From contig JBEKTY010000037.1 of NCBI GenBank assembly GCA_049515555.1, positions 1 through 64,000 on the forward strand: a stretch of DNA of 64,000 nucleotides. The letters run 5' to 3'. Under the pieces are notes generated by a model. It saw nothing but the letters and a program-made list of their open reading frames with translations. It had not been told where the DNA came from and did not search any database. This DNA is from JBEKTY01 sp049515555. GTDB taxonomy: Bacteria > Planctomycetota > Planctomycetia > Pirellulales > Thermoguttaceae. A program made the translations under genes and the position numbers. Shown one piece after another: positions 7,566-15,459 of this stretch (position 1 is its first letter; every line of letters begins with the position of its first letter).

Positions 7566-9737
7566 TCAGATGCGGTCGAGCATGTCGATCCAGCGGGCCA
7601 GCTCGGCCAACTCATCCGGTTTGAGGTCGCGGGGCGTGCGGCCGAGGTCTTTTTGGGTGACGGGGATCTTCATCTGGCGGAAGCGGGCCAGCGTCATGGC
7701 CAGGAGGGCAGCCTGGGGCGTCTCCTTGGCCGTGGCCCAGTAGATGGCCAGGCGGTGCTCGGGCTCGGCTTCCGGCGGCGGCAGGAGCGAGCCGGCATCG
7801 AGGGCCGCCACGGCCCGGATCAGCTCGCGGCTGTGGAAGGCGGTCAGGCAGGCCAGGGCCCCGCCCGCCTCGCGGCCGTAAACCACCACGCGGGTCGGAT
7901 CGACGGCGTAGCCGCTGAGCACCTGGCGGAGGAGTTTTTCGAGGTAGTCGGCGTCGTCGGGCTGCCAGCCGGCACGCTCGGCCGCCGGTTGCGGAACCAC
8001 CAACAGCAGGTCGTGGGCGTCGCAGAGCGGTTTCCATTGGTCCAGGAGGTCCTTCTGCGTGGCGGGCTGCGCGGCTTGCAGCCAGACGAGCACGCCGCAG
8101 GAGGCCGCGGGGTCGTAGCCTTCGGGCACGTAGGCCCAGGCTTCGTTCTTGAACTCGGCCACGCGGAGCGCGACCGCGCCCGGCTTGGCCCGCGGGCCCG
8201 GGCCCGGTTTGGCTGCCCGGCGGGCCGGCGGGAGGGCCGCCGGCGGCAGCCCCTCGGGCAGCTCGGCCAGGGTGAGTTTCAGTTTCCGCGCCTGCTCGCC
8301 GCGGCGGACCTCTAGCTCGGCCTCCATCCCCGGCTCAAGCACGCTGATGGCCCGCAGCAGCTCGTCGCGATTGGCGACGGCCTTGCCGGCCAGGGCCACT
8401 ACGCGATCGCCGGGCTCGATCTTGGCCGCGGCGGCGGGGCTTTCAGGATAGACCCAGCGGACCCCGGCCCCGGCAGGCTCGGCGGGCCCGCGCTGGGGCA
8501 GTATGCCCAGAAAACCGTGCCGGTAGGCTTCCAACTTCGGCACCAGCTCGACTTCACGCTCGATCCGCTCCTGGCCGCGCAAGGCGACGACGCGGATCTT
8601 CTCGCCCGCATAACGGCGGCCGATCTCCTGTTTGACGTCGGCGGCCCTCGACACCTGCCGGCCGGCGATCTCGACGATCCGATCGCCGGCGCGGAAGCCG
8701 GCCTTGGCAGCGGGCGAATTGGGCCGGCAGGAGGCCAGCCGCGTGTCGCCCGTGTAGAGGTCCTTGGACTGGAGATAGACGCCCATTACGCCCGGGTACA
8801 GGTCTTCGCCCCGGCGGAGGCGGGGGAGCACCTGGCCCAGGGCCTCCAGCGGGACGGCGAATCCGATGCCCGAGTCGTACCATTCGACCCCCGCGATCTC
8901 CTCGGCCGACTGGGGCGACAGGGGCACGAGCAGGCCCAGCACGCGGCCACGGATATCGACCAGCGGGCCGCCGTAATTATTGGGCGAGACGGCGGCGTCG
9001 GTCTGGATGGCTTTGCCCCAGATCCGCCCCACGGCGCTGAGAATGCCCACCGACAGGTTCGGCCGCTGGTCCTCGAAGGTCCGGCCCACGGCCACGCACC
9101 ACTGCCCGACGCGCATCTCGGCCTCGGGCGCCGTCTGGGGAACCGGTAGCGGACCGTCCACCTCGATCTTCAGCAGCACGATCTGGCGATTGTGGTCGGT
9201 GGCCAGCAACCGGGCCGGCTTGCGGGCGCCGTCGGGCAGGCGGACCAGGATCGAAGCCGGCTTGTTGATGAAGTTAAAGGCGCTGGAAACGATGTAGCCT
9301 TGCGGATCGACGACCAGGCCCGTGGTGGGGCCGGTGCCGAACAGCACGCCCTCGACCCGCTCCAGGCCGCCCACCGTCTCGATGCGAACGACCGAGGGGG
9401 CCACACGCTGGGCGGCCGCCGCCAGGGCCTGCTGCTCGAGCGACTCCAAGTCGTCGCCGGCCCGGGCCGACAGGATTGCAAATTGCAAAATGCAAAGTGC
9501 AAAATGGGCGGTAGGGTGGGTCGAGCGCAGCGAGCCCCACCAAGAGCACGACGGACGACGGGCGACGGACGACGGACGAAAGCGCTCCGGCCCGTCGTCC
9601 GTCGTCCGCCGTCCGTCGCAAATGGTGGGACCGCGCTGCGCTTGTCCCACCCTACGAACTTGTCCCACCTTGCGAACTGAAGGCGGGTTGGCCGCAATTT
9701 GCAATTTACAATTTACAATTTGCATTTTGCAATCCAC
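7566..9737 (-). CDS. Catalytically dead HtrA-like protein with two PDZ domains and a hydrolase-like tail
   Basis: Up to 723 residues. Counted from 9737, residues about 105-300 match the HtrA/DegP trypsin fold, but all three catalytic positions are replaced. The His position is Phe154 (VSSAFNFI), the Asp position is Gln185 (RQIVLLKI) and the Ser position is Tyr255 (SPNNYGGPLV for NPGNSGGPL). Two PDZ domains follow (about 315-415 and 425-505). The C-terminal domain (about 530-723) resembles an alpha/beta-hydrolase or esterase, with VYGREAGGALA where GxSxG would be expected. The protein is probably a periplasmic binding or scaffold protein. Residues 1-93 are translated from intergenic-type repeats, including the hydrophobic FALCILQFAILSARAG that serves as an apparent signal peptide. 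The true start is therefore uncertain. It is last of the 13-gene run, 28 bases after its paralogue. Confidence 0.8.
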   Translation of the reverse strand: MDCKMQIVNCKLQIAANPPSVRKVGQVRRVGQAQRGPTICDGRRTTDDGPERFRPSSVARRPSCSWWGSLRSTHPTAHFALCILQFAILSARAGDDLESLEQQALAAAAQRVAPSVVRIETVGGLERVEGVLFGTGPTTGLVVDPQGYIVSSAFNFINKPASILVRLPDGARKPARLLATDHNRQIVLLKIEVDGPLPVPQTAPEAEMRVGQWCVAVGRTFEDQRPNLSVGILSAVGRIWGKAIQTDAAVSPNNYGGPLVDIRGRVLGLLVPLSPQSAEEIAGVEWYDSGIGFAVPLEALGQVLPRLRRGEDLYPGVMGVYLQSKDLYTGDTRLASCRPNSPAAKAGFRAGDRIVEIAGRQVSRAADVKQEIGRRYAGEKIRVVALRGQERIEREVELVPKLEAYRHGFLGILPQRGPAEPAGAGVRWVYPESPAAAAKIEPGDRVVALAGKAVANRDELLRAISVLEPGMEAELEVRRGEQARKLKLTLAELPEGLPPAALPPARRAAKPGPGPRAKPGAVALRVAEFKNEAWAYVPEGYDPAASCGVLVWLQAAQPATQKDLLDQWKPLCDAHDLLLVVPQPAAERAGWQPDDADYLEKLLRQVLSGYAVDPTRVVVYGREAGGALACLTAFHSRELIRAVAALDAGSLLPPPEAEPEHRLAIYWATAKETPQAALLAMTLARFRQMKIPVTQKDLGRTPRDLKPDELAELARWIDMLDRI

Positions 9738-9765
9738 CTTCCGCCTTCCGCCTTCCGCCTTCCGC
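9474..9765. repeat. Mosaic of repeats at the 5' end of the HtrA-like gene
   Basis: In order: attgcaaattgcaaaatgca-type units (9474-9507), a family E unit tagggtgggtcgagcgcagc (9511-9542), inverted gacggacgac/gtcgtccgtc arrays (9549-9619), family E variants (9624-9670), mirrored caatttgcaatttacaattt units (9694-9732), and ccttccg tandem units (9737-9767). Most of it lies inside the open frame of the 7566-9737 gene. Confidence 0.8.
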
Positions 9766-10947
9766 TCACTTGTCTTCCGCGGCGGCCTGGAGGGTCGCTT
9801 CCACCAACTCCTGGCCGCGGAGGACCGTCAGTTTCACCGAGTCGGCCCGATCGATGATCTCCAGCTCCTTTTGCAACGCCTTGCAGGATTGCGTGAGGTG
9901 ATTGCCGACCAGGAGGATCAAGTCGTCGGGCCGCAGGCCGGCGCGGGCGGCGGCCGAGCCGGGGCGAACCTGGTCCACGTAGGCCGGCGTCCGCTCCAGT
10001 ACGTCGGGCACCAGGACGATTCCCAGGATCGTCGCGTCCATGGGGTGCGCGGGCTTCTGCTCGGGCGGCAGCTCGGGCTGGGCCACCAGCTTTCCGGAGC
10101 GGATCGCCGCGACCGACGCGCGAAGCTGCTCGATGGGCACGGCGTAATTCAGCCAGGTGTTGTTCAGCGAATTGCGGAGCTCCTTGCCCACTAGCGCGGT
10201 CAGTTCGCCGCGCCTGGTAACCAGGGCCCCGCCGGCGGCGCCGGGATTGTTGGTCGTCACGTCCAGGACGTAGATCGGGCCATGGTAGGGGGTCTCGAAC
10301 ACGCCCCGCCGGCCCTCGAGCTGCGTCACCACCGACACGGTGCCGTGCTGCACGCTGGCCGGCTCGCTGCCCATCGCCACGTTGAACATATTGCTGAGGG
10401 CCAGCACGCGGTCGCCGCTGTGGACGGCCACCGCAAGGCCCAGATCGAAATGGGGCAGGTCGGCGGCCTCGATCTTGAGCACGGCCACCTCCAGCCGGGG
10501 GTCGCCGCCGAGCAGCTTGGCCTCGAACCGCCGGCCGTCGCCCAGCGTGACGCCGATCCGATCGGTATCGAGCACGTAGCTCAAGGCGGTGAGAATATGG
10601 CCTTCGGCCGAGACCAGTATGCCGCTCTGATAGCCCTCCATGCCGCGGAAGCCGCCGGCGCCGTAGACCTTGACGATCTTGGCCTGCGAGCGGTCGATCG
10701 TCTCGGCTAATGTATCAGGCACACTCCGTGTGCCGTCTGCTGTGTTCACTGCTGCGGGGGTGGCACGTCCCTGAGCTTGCGAAGGGCGTGGCACCGTTTC
10801 CACGCCCTTCGCAAGCTCAGGGACGTGCCACCCGGCCGCCTCGGCGGACGGCACACGGAGTGTGCCTGCTACGCTGGCCGTGGCCAGTGCCGCCCACAAC
10901 AGCCCTGCCAGCCATGCCGGCCGCGCCGCTCGCCCCTCGTTCCTCAC
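9766..10947 (-). CDS. HtrA-like pseudoprotease with one PDZ domain
   Basis: A 393-residue protein starting at GTG 10947, whose first bases overlap the stop of the upstream protease gene (GTGA), a sign of translational coupling. The signal peptide is residues 1-28 (LAGLLWAALATASVAG). Residues about 29-80 are encoded by nested palindromic repeats. The trypsin-like domain (about 85-290) is recognisable but lacks the triad: Ser123 replaces His (ILTALSYV), Glu153 replaces Asp (RLEVAVLKI) and Ala238 replaces Ser (NNPGAAGGALV). The C-terminal PDZ domain (about 300-390) has GSAAARAGLRPDDLILLVG. A periplasmic binding or regulatory role beside the active homologue is inferred. The longer open frame upstream overlaps the neighbour and was rejected. 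Confidence 0.85.
   Translation of the reverse strand: MRNEGRAARPAWLAGLLWAALATASVAGTLRVPSAEAAGWHVPELAKGVETVPRPSQAQGRATPAAVNTADGTRSVPDTLAETIDRSQAKIVKVYGAGGFRGMEGYQSGILVSAEGHILTALSYVLDTDRIGVTLGDGRRFEAKLLGGDPRLEVAVLKIEAADLPHFDLGLAVAVHSGDRVLALSNMFNVAMGSEPASVQHGTVSVVTQLEGRRGVFETPYHGPIYVLDVTTNNPGAAGGALVTRRGELTALVGKELRNSLNNTWLNYAVPIEQLRASVAAIRSGKLVAQPELPPEQKPAHPMDATILGIVLVPDVLERTPAYVDQVRPGSAAARAGLRPDDLILLVGNHLTQSCKALQKELEIIDRADSVKLTVLRGQELVEATLQAAAEDK
10716..10868. repeat. Nested palindrome: unknown hairpin inside a family C element
   Basis: The outer arms are a perfect 22-base pair (10716-10737 with 10847-10868) of family C. Inside lies a perfect 33-base inverted repeat (10758-10790 with 10801-10833) with a 10-base loop. 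The whole is in frame with the 9766-10947 gene and encodes part of its N-terminal region. Confidence 0.95.
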
Positions 10948-12803
10948 GTCTTGGGCGCCTCCCGGAAGTCGAACTCGTCCAGCAGGAACGTGCCGAACCA
11001 TGTATCGCCGGCGCGGACTTCCATCCGCCCGGGCAGGGTCCTGCCGTCGGCGTCGCGGTATTGCGAGAAATAAATCTCGCAGGGATCGGCATGTTCGTCG
11101 GCGTACATTTCCAGGGCCAGCAGTTGGCCCCCGGCGGGGTCGAAGAAGAACCAGCCTTCCACGCCGCGGTAGGACCCGACCACTACGTCGGCCAGGGTCT
11201 CGCGGCCGGGCAGCGGGGCGGTGCCGCGGTAGTCCAGCGGGCTGAACCCGGCCGGGCCCTGGAGCACCAGCCGCCGCCACAAGCACAGGGCGGGCAGCAG
11301 GCCGTTGCTGCCGGCCGGCAGCAGCGAGCCGGCCCACGGACCGGCGGCTGTCCAGCGGCAGTCGCCGATGGGCGCCTCGAGCATGGCCTCGGAGTCGGTC
11401 AGCCGCAACCGGAAGCCACCCCCATGCTCCAGCCGGCCGGACACAGTCCAGGGGCCGGCCAGGGGCTTGATCTCGGCCGGCATTTTCCAGCTCCCCAGCA
11501 CACGCTCCTGCTCGCGGCGGTTGTAGTAATAGTTCGCGTAGCCGTGTTTCTCCTCGAAATGCCGCTTGACGATCTCCGGCATGGGCGGCTTGGCCCGTGA
11601 AAGCTGCACGGGCAGGGGCAGATCGGGGCGGGGGATCAGCGGCTTGGGCTCGCCCCGCTTCTTACCCCGCGGCTCTTCGCCGGGCGGGGGCAGCGGCATG
11701 GGCTGCGGCGCGTGGCCCATGACCCGCTCCAGCAGTTGCTCCTTGCCGTGGACGCCCGACAGGCGCACCAGCACGTCGTAGAGCTTGCCTTCACGGCGAT
11801 AGCTCAGCGGCACGCGCCAGCCTTTGGGCAGAATGCCCAGCACGTTCTTGAACCCGTTGGGCGTGGCCACGCGGCGGCCGGCGAAACGCACCAGCTCATC
11901 GTCGACGCGCAGGCCGCGGCGATAGGCGTCGGACTGCTCGAGGACGTCGGACACCACCACCTGGCCCTGCTCGTCGGCGGCCACGCGGGCCCCCAACGTG
12001 GCGTGGTCTACGATGCGGCCGCTGCGCAGGTCGCCCAGGAAATTCTTGATCTGATTGATCGAGACGGCATAGCCCACGTTCACGCTCACCCGGCCCCGCT
12101 TGTCGAACGAGCAGCGGCCGTTGATGCCCACCAAGCGGCCCCGGCCGTCGAACAGCGGGCCGCCGGAATTGCCCGGGTTGATCGAGGCGTCGGTCTGAAT
12201 GCAGTCGGCGTATTCCAACAGCGTGCCCTCGGGAAACTGGTAGCGGTGCACGCCCGAGACGATCCCCGCGGTAACGGTGGGCTGGAAATCGGCGGCCAGC
12301 AGGAAGGGGTTGCCCAGGGCGAACACGGGGTCGCCCGGCCGCAGCAGGTCGCTGTCGCCCAGCTCGGCGTGCGGGAAGTCGTCGCGGCCGAGGACCTGCA
12401 CCAGGGCCACGTCGCCGGTGGGATCGAGGCCCACGACGACGCAATCGTAGACCCGTCCGTCGGGCATGCCGCATTTCATGGCCGTGCCGCAGGGCTGGAC
12501 GACGTGGAAGTTGCTCAGTGCGAAGCCGTCGGCGGAGATGACCACGCCCGAGCCGCCGCCTTGCCCCGCCGGGTCGAAGATCGCCAAGAGCGCAGTCTTG
12601 ATCTTGGCCAGCAGGGCGATCCGCTGCGACTCGGCCTCGATCACGGCGGGGGGCAATGTAGCAAGCACACTCCGTGTGCCGTCAGTGGGACCGGCCGCCT
12701 CAGCGGACGGCACACGGAGTGTGCCTGCTACACTGGCAGCGAGGGCCAGCCAAATCAGTCCGGCGGCTGTTAGCCCCCGGCTATTCCCGCCCTCATCCCT
12801 CAT
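10944..12803 (-). CDS. HtrA-type serine protease with PDZ domain and novel C-terminal domain
   Basis: A 619-residue exported protein with signal peptide about 1-27 (LIWLALAASVAG), then a repeat-encoded linker (about 28-49). The trypsin-like domain has a complete triad: His100 (LSNFHVV), Asp131 (DPTGDVALVQV) and Ser213 (NPGNSGGPL). A PDZ domain follows at about 285-360 (AYRRGLRVDDELVRFAG). The last 240 residues, after a Pro/Lys-rich linker, form a beta-rich domain I do not recognise. The protein likely degrades or senses misfolded periplasmic proteins. It is the only catalytically complete member of three consecutive HtrA homologues. It begins 49 bases after the NPCBM gene, and its stop overlaps the next start by four bases. 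Confidence 0.88.
   Translation of the reverse strand: MRDEGGNSRGLTAAGLIWLALAASVAGTLRVPSAEAAGPTDGTRSVLATLPPAVIEAESQRIALLAKIKTALLAIFDPAGQGGGSGVVISADGFALSNFHVVQPCGTAMKCGMPDGRVYDCVVVGLDPTGDVALVQVLGRDDFPHAELGDSDLLRPGDPVFALGNPFLLAADFQPTVTAGIVSGVHRYQFPEGTLLEYADCIQTDASINPGNSGGPLFDGRGRLVGINGRCSFDKRGRVSVNVGYAVSINQIKNFLGDLRSGRIVDHATLGARVAADEQGQVVVSDVLEQSDAYRRGLRVDDELVRFAGRRVATPNGFKNVLGILPKGWRVPLSYRREGKLYDVLVRLSGVHGKEQLLERVMGHAPQPMPLPPPGEEPRGKKRGEPKPLIPRPDLPLPVQLSRAKPPMPEIVKRHFEEKHGYANYYYNRREQERVLGSWKMPAEIKPLAGPWTVSGRLEHGGGFRLRLTDSEAMLEAPIGDCRWTAAGPWAGSLLPAGSNGLLPALCLWRRLVLQGPAGFSPLDYRGTAPLPGRETLADVVVGSYRGVEGWFFFDPAGGQLLALEMYADEHADPCEIYFSQYRDADGRTLPGRMEVRAGDTWFGTFLLDEFDFREAPKT
12657..12731. repeat. Family C palindrome inside the HtrA gene
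   Basis: Arms gcaagcacactccgtgtgcc and gacggcacacggagtgtgcc. It is in frame, and encodes the TLRVPSAEAAG/DGTRSV segment just after the signal peptide, the same position as the copy in the neighbouring paralogue. Confidence 0.9.
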
Positions 12804-12815
12804 CCCCGATCCCTG

Positions 12816-12853
12816 ATCCCCAAATCCCCAAATCCCTAAATCCCCAAATCCCT
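12816..12853. repeat. Family F unit (tandem caaatccc)
   Basis: Tandem caaatcccta/caaatcccc units between the NPCBM and HtrA genes. The same unit occurs at 14054, 16341, 16431 and 44722. Confidence 0.8.
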
Positions 12854-14043
12854 TACTTAATCAGCCTCGCATTGCCCAGGTCCAGGTGGCCAGCCAGGTC
12901 CAGGTCGCCGCCGAAGTCGGCAAGGATCAGCAGGCGGCGGCAGCCGGCGATGTCAAGGCCGATGGGCTGGGCGGCCTTGTCTGTTCCGTCGAGCGTGGCT
13001 TCCAGCAGCACTTTGTCGTCGCCCCGGATCACGAGGCGGACGCGGCCGCGGGGGCGAACGTCGTCGTCGATGCCGGCCAGGGCCTCGAAGCGGCGGAAAC
13101 CGTCCGGCAGGGTGTAGGCCATTTCCGTCCGGCTGTGCAGCGCCAGGCCCTTGCGGAACTCCGTCCCGGCGATGCGCAGCGGTTTAGCCAGCAAGTTCTG
13201 GTCCTGCCGCGGGCGATTCAGCTCCAACCGCGCGGGCAGTTCCTTCTCCAAGCCGAACAGCGGCGTATAGACGGCCGAGTCGGGCCGGAGGTCGCTTAGG
13301 TACACGATCTTGCCCCGCGACAGGTCGATCTGGACGATCTGCTCCAGGCTGCGGCGGAGGGTGCGGCCGCCCGGCGCGGTCCACTCCAAGACCCCGGCCA
13401 GGCTGACCGAGCGGGCCGACCACCGCGAGCCGGCCGCGTCGAGGATTACAATGGGGGCCTCGGGCGGCCCGCCGTCGGCCGCGTGGTAGTAAACCAGCCC
13501 ATACACCTTGCTCCGCTTGACGCCCAACACCTGGCCGTCCAACTCGAAGCGGACCTGCTGCTCAGTGACGTCCTGGATCGTGCCTTTGTGATAGTCGAGG
13601 TTGTCGCCGCCGCCGGTCACGAGCAGATCGGTTTGGAACTTGAGGCCGGCGATGCGGGCCCACTGGCCGGCGGGCGCAGCGGGCGCGGTTTGGAGGCAGA
13701 CCGCGGCCACTTCCCGCGTGGGCAGCTCCAATTCCGTGCCGTCGGCCAGCACGATTCGAGCCTGGCTCTGGTGAGCCGTGTACTGCCGGGCGGCCACGAG
13801 CGAGCCGTCGGTCAGCTCGATCCACGCCGCGGCTGCCCCCGGGGCCGGCCGCTGGCGTGCGGCCAGCGAGGCCACGCGGTCGGTGGCCAACGAGCCTCGG
13901 CCCGCCGCCCCTTCCACCGTTACCCGCGCGGCATCCAACTCGACGAGCCGGCCGCTAAGCGGCGGGCCATCCAGCGGCCGGACCTCGAACTCCGGCGGCA
14001 CGGCCCCGGCCGAGAGCAGAACGAGGCAAAAGAGAATATTCAT
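12853..14043 (-). CDS. Secreted NPCBM-domain protein
   Basis: A 396-residue protein with a short signal peptide (MNILFCLVLLSAGAVP). The N-terminal two thirds are beta-rich with LVELDAARVTVEG-type strands, reminiscent of planctomycete proteins that precede NPCBM modules. The C-terminal 140 residues match the NPCBM/NEW2 galactose-binding-like domain, with FRKGLALHSRTEMAYTLPDG and FRRFEALAGIDDDVRPRGRV. These modules are expected to bind carbohydrate. It is embedded in the leftward run, between a coiled-coil protein and the active HtrA protease, suggesting a cell-surface or periplasmic function. The start at ATG 14043 is supported by the signal peptide. Confidence 0.8.
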   Translation of the reverse strand: MNILFCLVLLSAGAVPPEFEVRPLDGPPLSGRLVELDAARVTVEGAAGRGSLATDRVASLAARQRPAPGAAAAWIELTDGSLVAARQYTAHQSQARIVLADGTELELPTREVAAVCLQTAPAAPAGQWARIAGLKFQTDLLVTGGGDNLDYHKGTIQDVTEQQVRFELDGQVLGVKRSKVYGLVYYHAADGGPPEAPIVILDAAGSRWSARSVSLAGVLEWTAPGGRTLRRSLEQIVQIDLSRGKIVYLSDLRPDSAVYTPLFGLEKELPARLELNRPRQDQNLLAKPLRIAGTEFRKGLALHSRTEMAYTLPDGFRRFEALAGIDDDVRPRGRVRLVIRGDDKVLLEATLDGTDKAAQPIGLDIAGCRRLLILADFGGDLDLAGHLDLGNARLIK

Positions 14044-14053
14044 AGCGGCTGGA

Positions 14054-14089
14054 GTGGGGATTTAGGGATTTGGGGATTTAGGGATTTGG
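14054..14089. repeat. Family F unit (tandem ggggattta)
   Basis: gggatttagggatttgggga units in the 104-base gap between two genes of the leftward run. Confidence 0.8.
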
Positions 14090-14147
14090 AAAAGCGGTGG
14101 TCCGGCCAAAGCTCATGGCTCACGGCTCATAGCTCATAGCTCACGGC

Positions 14148-15392
14148 TCACTTGTTCTCACTGTTCTCTTCGGTGGCCAGGCGGCGGAAGTATTGCTCGA
14201 CGATGTCGCGGCAGTGGGCGGGGAAATCGCGGCCGATGTGCTGCAGGGCCTCTTCGCGCTGCTTGGGGGGCAGATCGCCCCAGCCGCTCTGGTTGCCGAT
14301 GTTCTTCTTGGCGACTTCGCCCGGGCCGCGGCCGCCCATGGGCCGGCTGGCCTCGGCGGGCTTGGTGGACTGCGTCGCCCCGCCGCCCTGGCTCTCCGAC
14401 TGCTTCTGCTGGTCCTGGATCTTCTTGATCATCTTGTCCAGCGAGTCGATCACGCCGTCTTCGACCTTGCGGACCTTGGGGCCGGCCCGGCCCAGGTCCA
14501 GCCGCCTCTGGATGTCTTCCATCCGCCGGGCGACGTGGTCCAGCGTGTCCGGTTCCAGGGCCTCGAGGTCGGCCTGTATCAGGGCGGCGACGCAGACGTA
14601 GCGCCGCGGACTCTGCTCCGCGCCGTCTAGCAACTGCCCGACGGCCTTCAGGCCCTGCTCCTTGTTCAGCAGCCGATGATGCGTCACGCCCTGGTAGAAG
14701 AGCAGCTCGGCGGGGGCCACCACGTCGGCGGGTTTCAGTCCGGCGAGTTGCTCCAGGGCCTCGTCGAACCACGACCCCAGTACCAGCCAGCGACCGTAGT
14801 AGAAGCGGAGATTGTTGGCCACCAGCGGCGGAGTCTGGCCGGCGGTGAGCCAGGCCTGGTCGGACAGGACGAGCTGGGCCCGGGGCCGCGAGCAGAGCGC
14901 GACCAGCTTGGCCGCCGCGGGATCGACCACCGCGCAGGTTTCGGCCAGCCGATCCAGCAGCTCGCTGCCGGTGGCCCGCTCGGGCAGAGCGGCCCACAGG
15001 GCGGTTGCCTTGGTCTTCGCCGCGGGGTCGGCGGCGGTCGTGGCCAGCCAAGCCAACACTTGGGCCCTGGCCGCCTGCGGCTGTGGAGGCTGCCAGCCCG
15101 GGGTCTTGCGGATCGTCCCGCCCGTGCCGGGCGCCGACGAGGCCGCCCAGACCGCCGCCGGCCCCGCCGCCAGGCAGGCCAGGAAGATCGCCAACTGAAA
15201 ACTGAACTCTTGCAAGTTGCGGATGCCCGGTCCCCTCTCCCTCCGGGAGATGGCTAGGGTGAGGGAAAATAGGTGAGGGTCCTGCATCTGCGGTTTTCGT
15301 GTCCAACGCAGGTTCCCCTCACCCCGGCCCTCTCCCGGAGGGAGAGGGGGACCAATCGTTCCACCCTCCGTTCTTCGCGGCGGCTTATACAT
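14148..15392 (-). CDS. Secreted protein of unknown function with Gln-rich helical tail
   Basis: A 414-residue protein. The ATG at 15392 has the strong site ggaggaga just upstream. Residues about 12-52 are encoded by two family G repeats, and only then comes a signal-like hydrophobic stretch (FSFQLAIFLACLAAGPAAVWAA, about 60-80), so the native N-terminus has probably been displaced. The middle is helical and TPR-like (ELLFYQGVTHHRLLNKEQ), and the end is a charged, Gln-rich stretch including DSLDKMIKKIQDQQKQSES and VEQYFRRLATEE. The tail pattern recalls planctomycete proteins that follow DUF4175-like membrane proteins in such clusters. Role unknown; it is probably periplasmic and acts with the two preceding genes. 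Confidence 0.75.
   Translation of the reverse strand: MYKPPRRTEGGTIGPPLPPGEGRGEGNLRWTRKPQMQDPHLFSLTLAISRRERGPGIRNLQEFSFQLAIFLACLAAGPAAVWAASSAPGTGGTIRKTPGWQPPQPQAARAQVLAWLATTAADPAAKTKATALWAALPERATGSELLDRLAETCAVVDPAAAKLVALCSRPRAQLVLSDQAWLTAGQTPPLVANNLRFYYGRWLVLGSWFDEALEQLAGLKPADVVAPAELLFYQGVTHHRLLNKEQGLKAVGQLLDGAEQSPRRYVCVAALIQADLEALEPDTLDHVARRMEDIQRRLDLGRAGPKVRKVEDGVIDSLDKMIKKIQDQQKQSESQGGGATQSTKPAEASRPMGGRGPGEVAKKNIGNQSGWGDLPPKQREEALQHIGRDFPAHCRDIVEQYFRRLATEENSENK
15230..15266. repeat. Family G unit (CCCTCTCCCTCCGGGAGA type)
   Basis: Imperfect palindrome around tctccctccgggaga with a flanking gggtgaggg. It is read in frame as part of the 14148-15392 gene (SLTLAISRRERGPG). Confidence 0.8.
15314..15351. 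repeat. Family G unit, second copy in the same gene
   Basis: cccctcaccccggccctctc followed by ccggagggagaggggg. It is in frame near the N-terminus (PPLPPGEGRGEG) and opposite in orientation to the copy at 15230. Confidence 0.8.
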
Positions 15393-15459
15393 TGCCTCTC
15401 CTCCCTGCTCAATTATCAACCGCCCGGCGGCCGGGGGCAATTGGAAACCGTGCGTAAAA

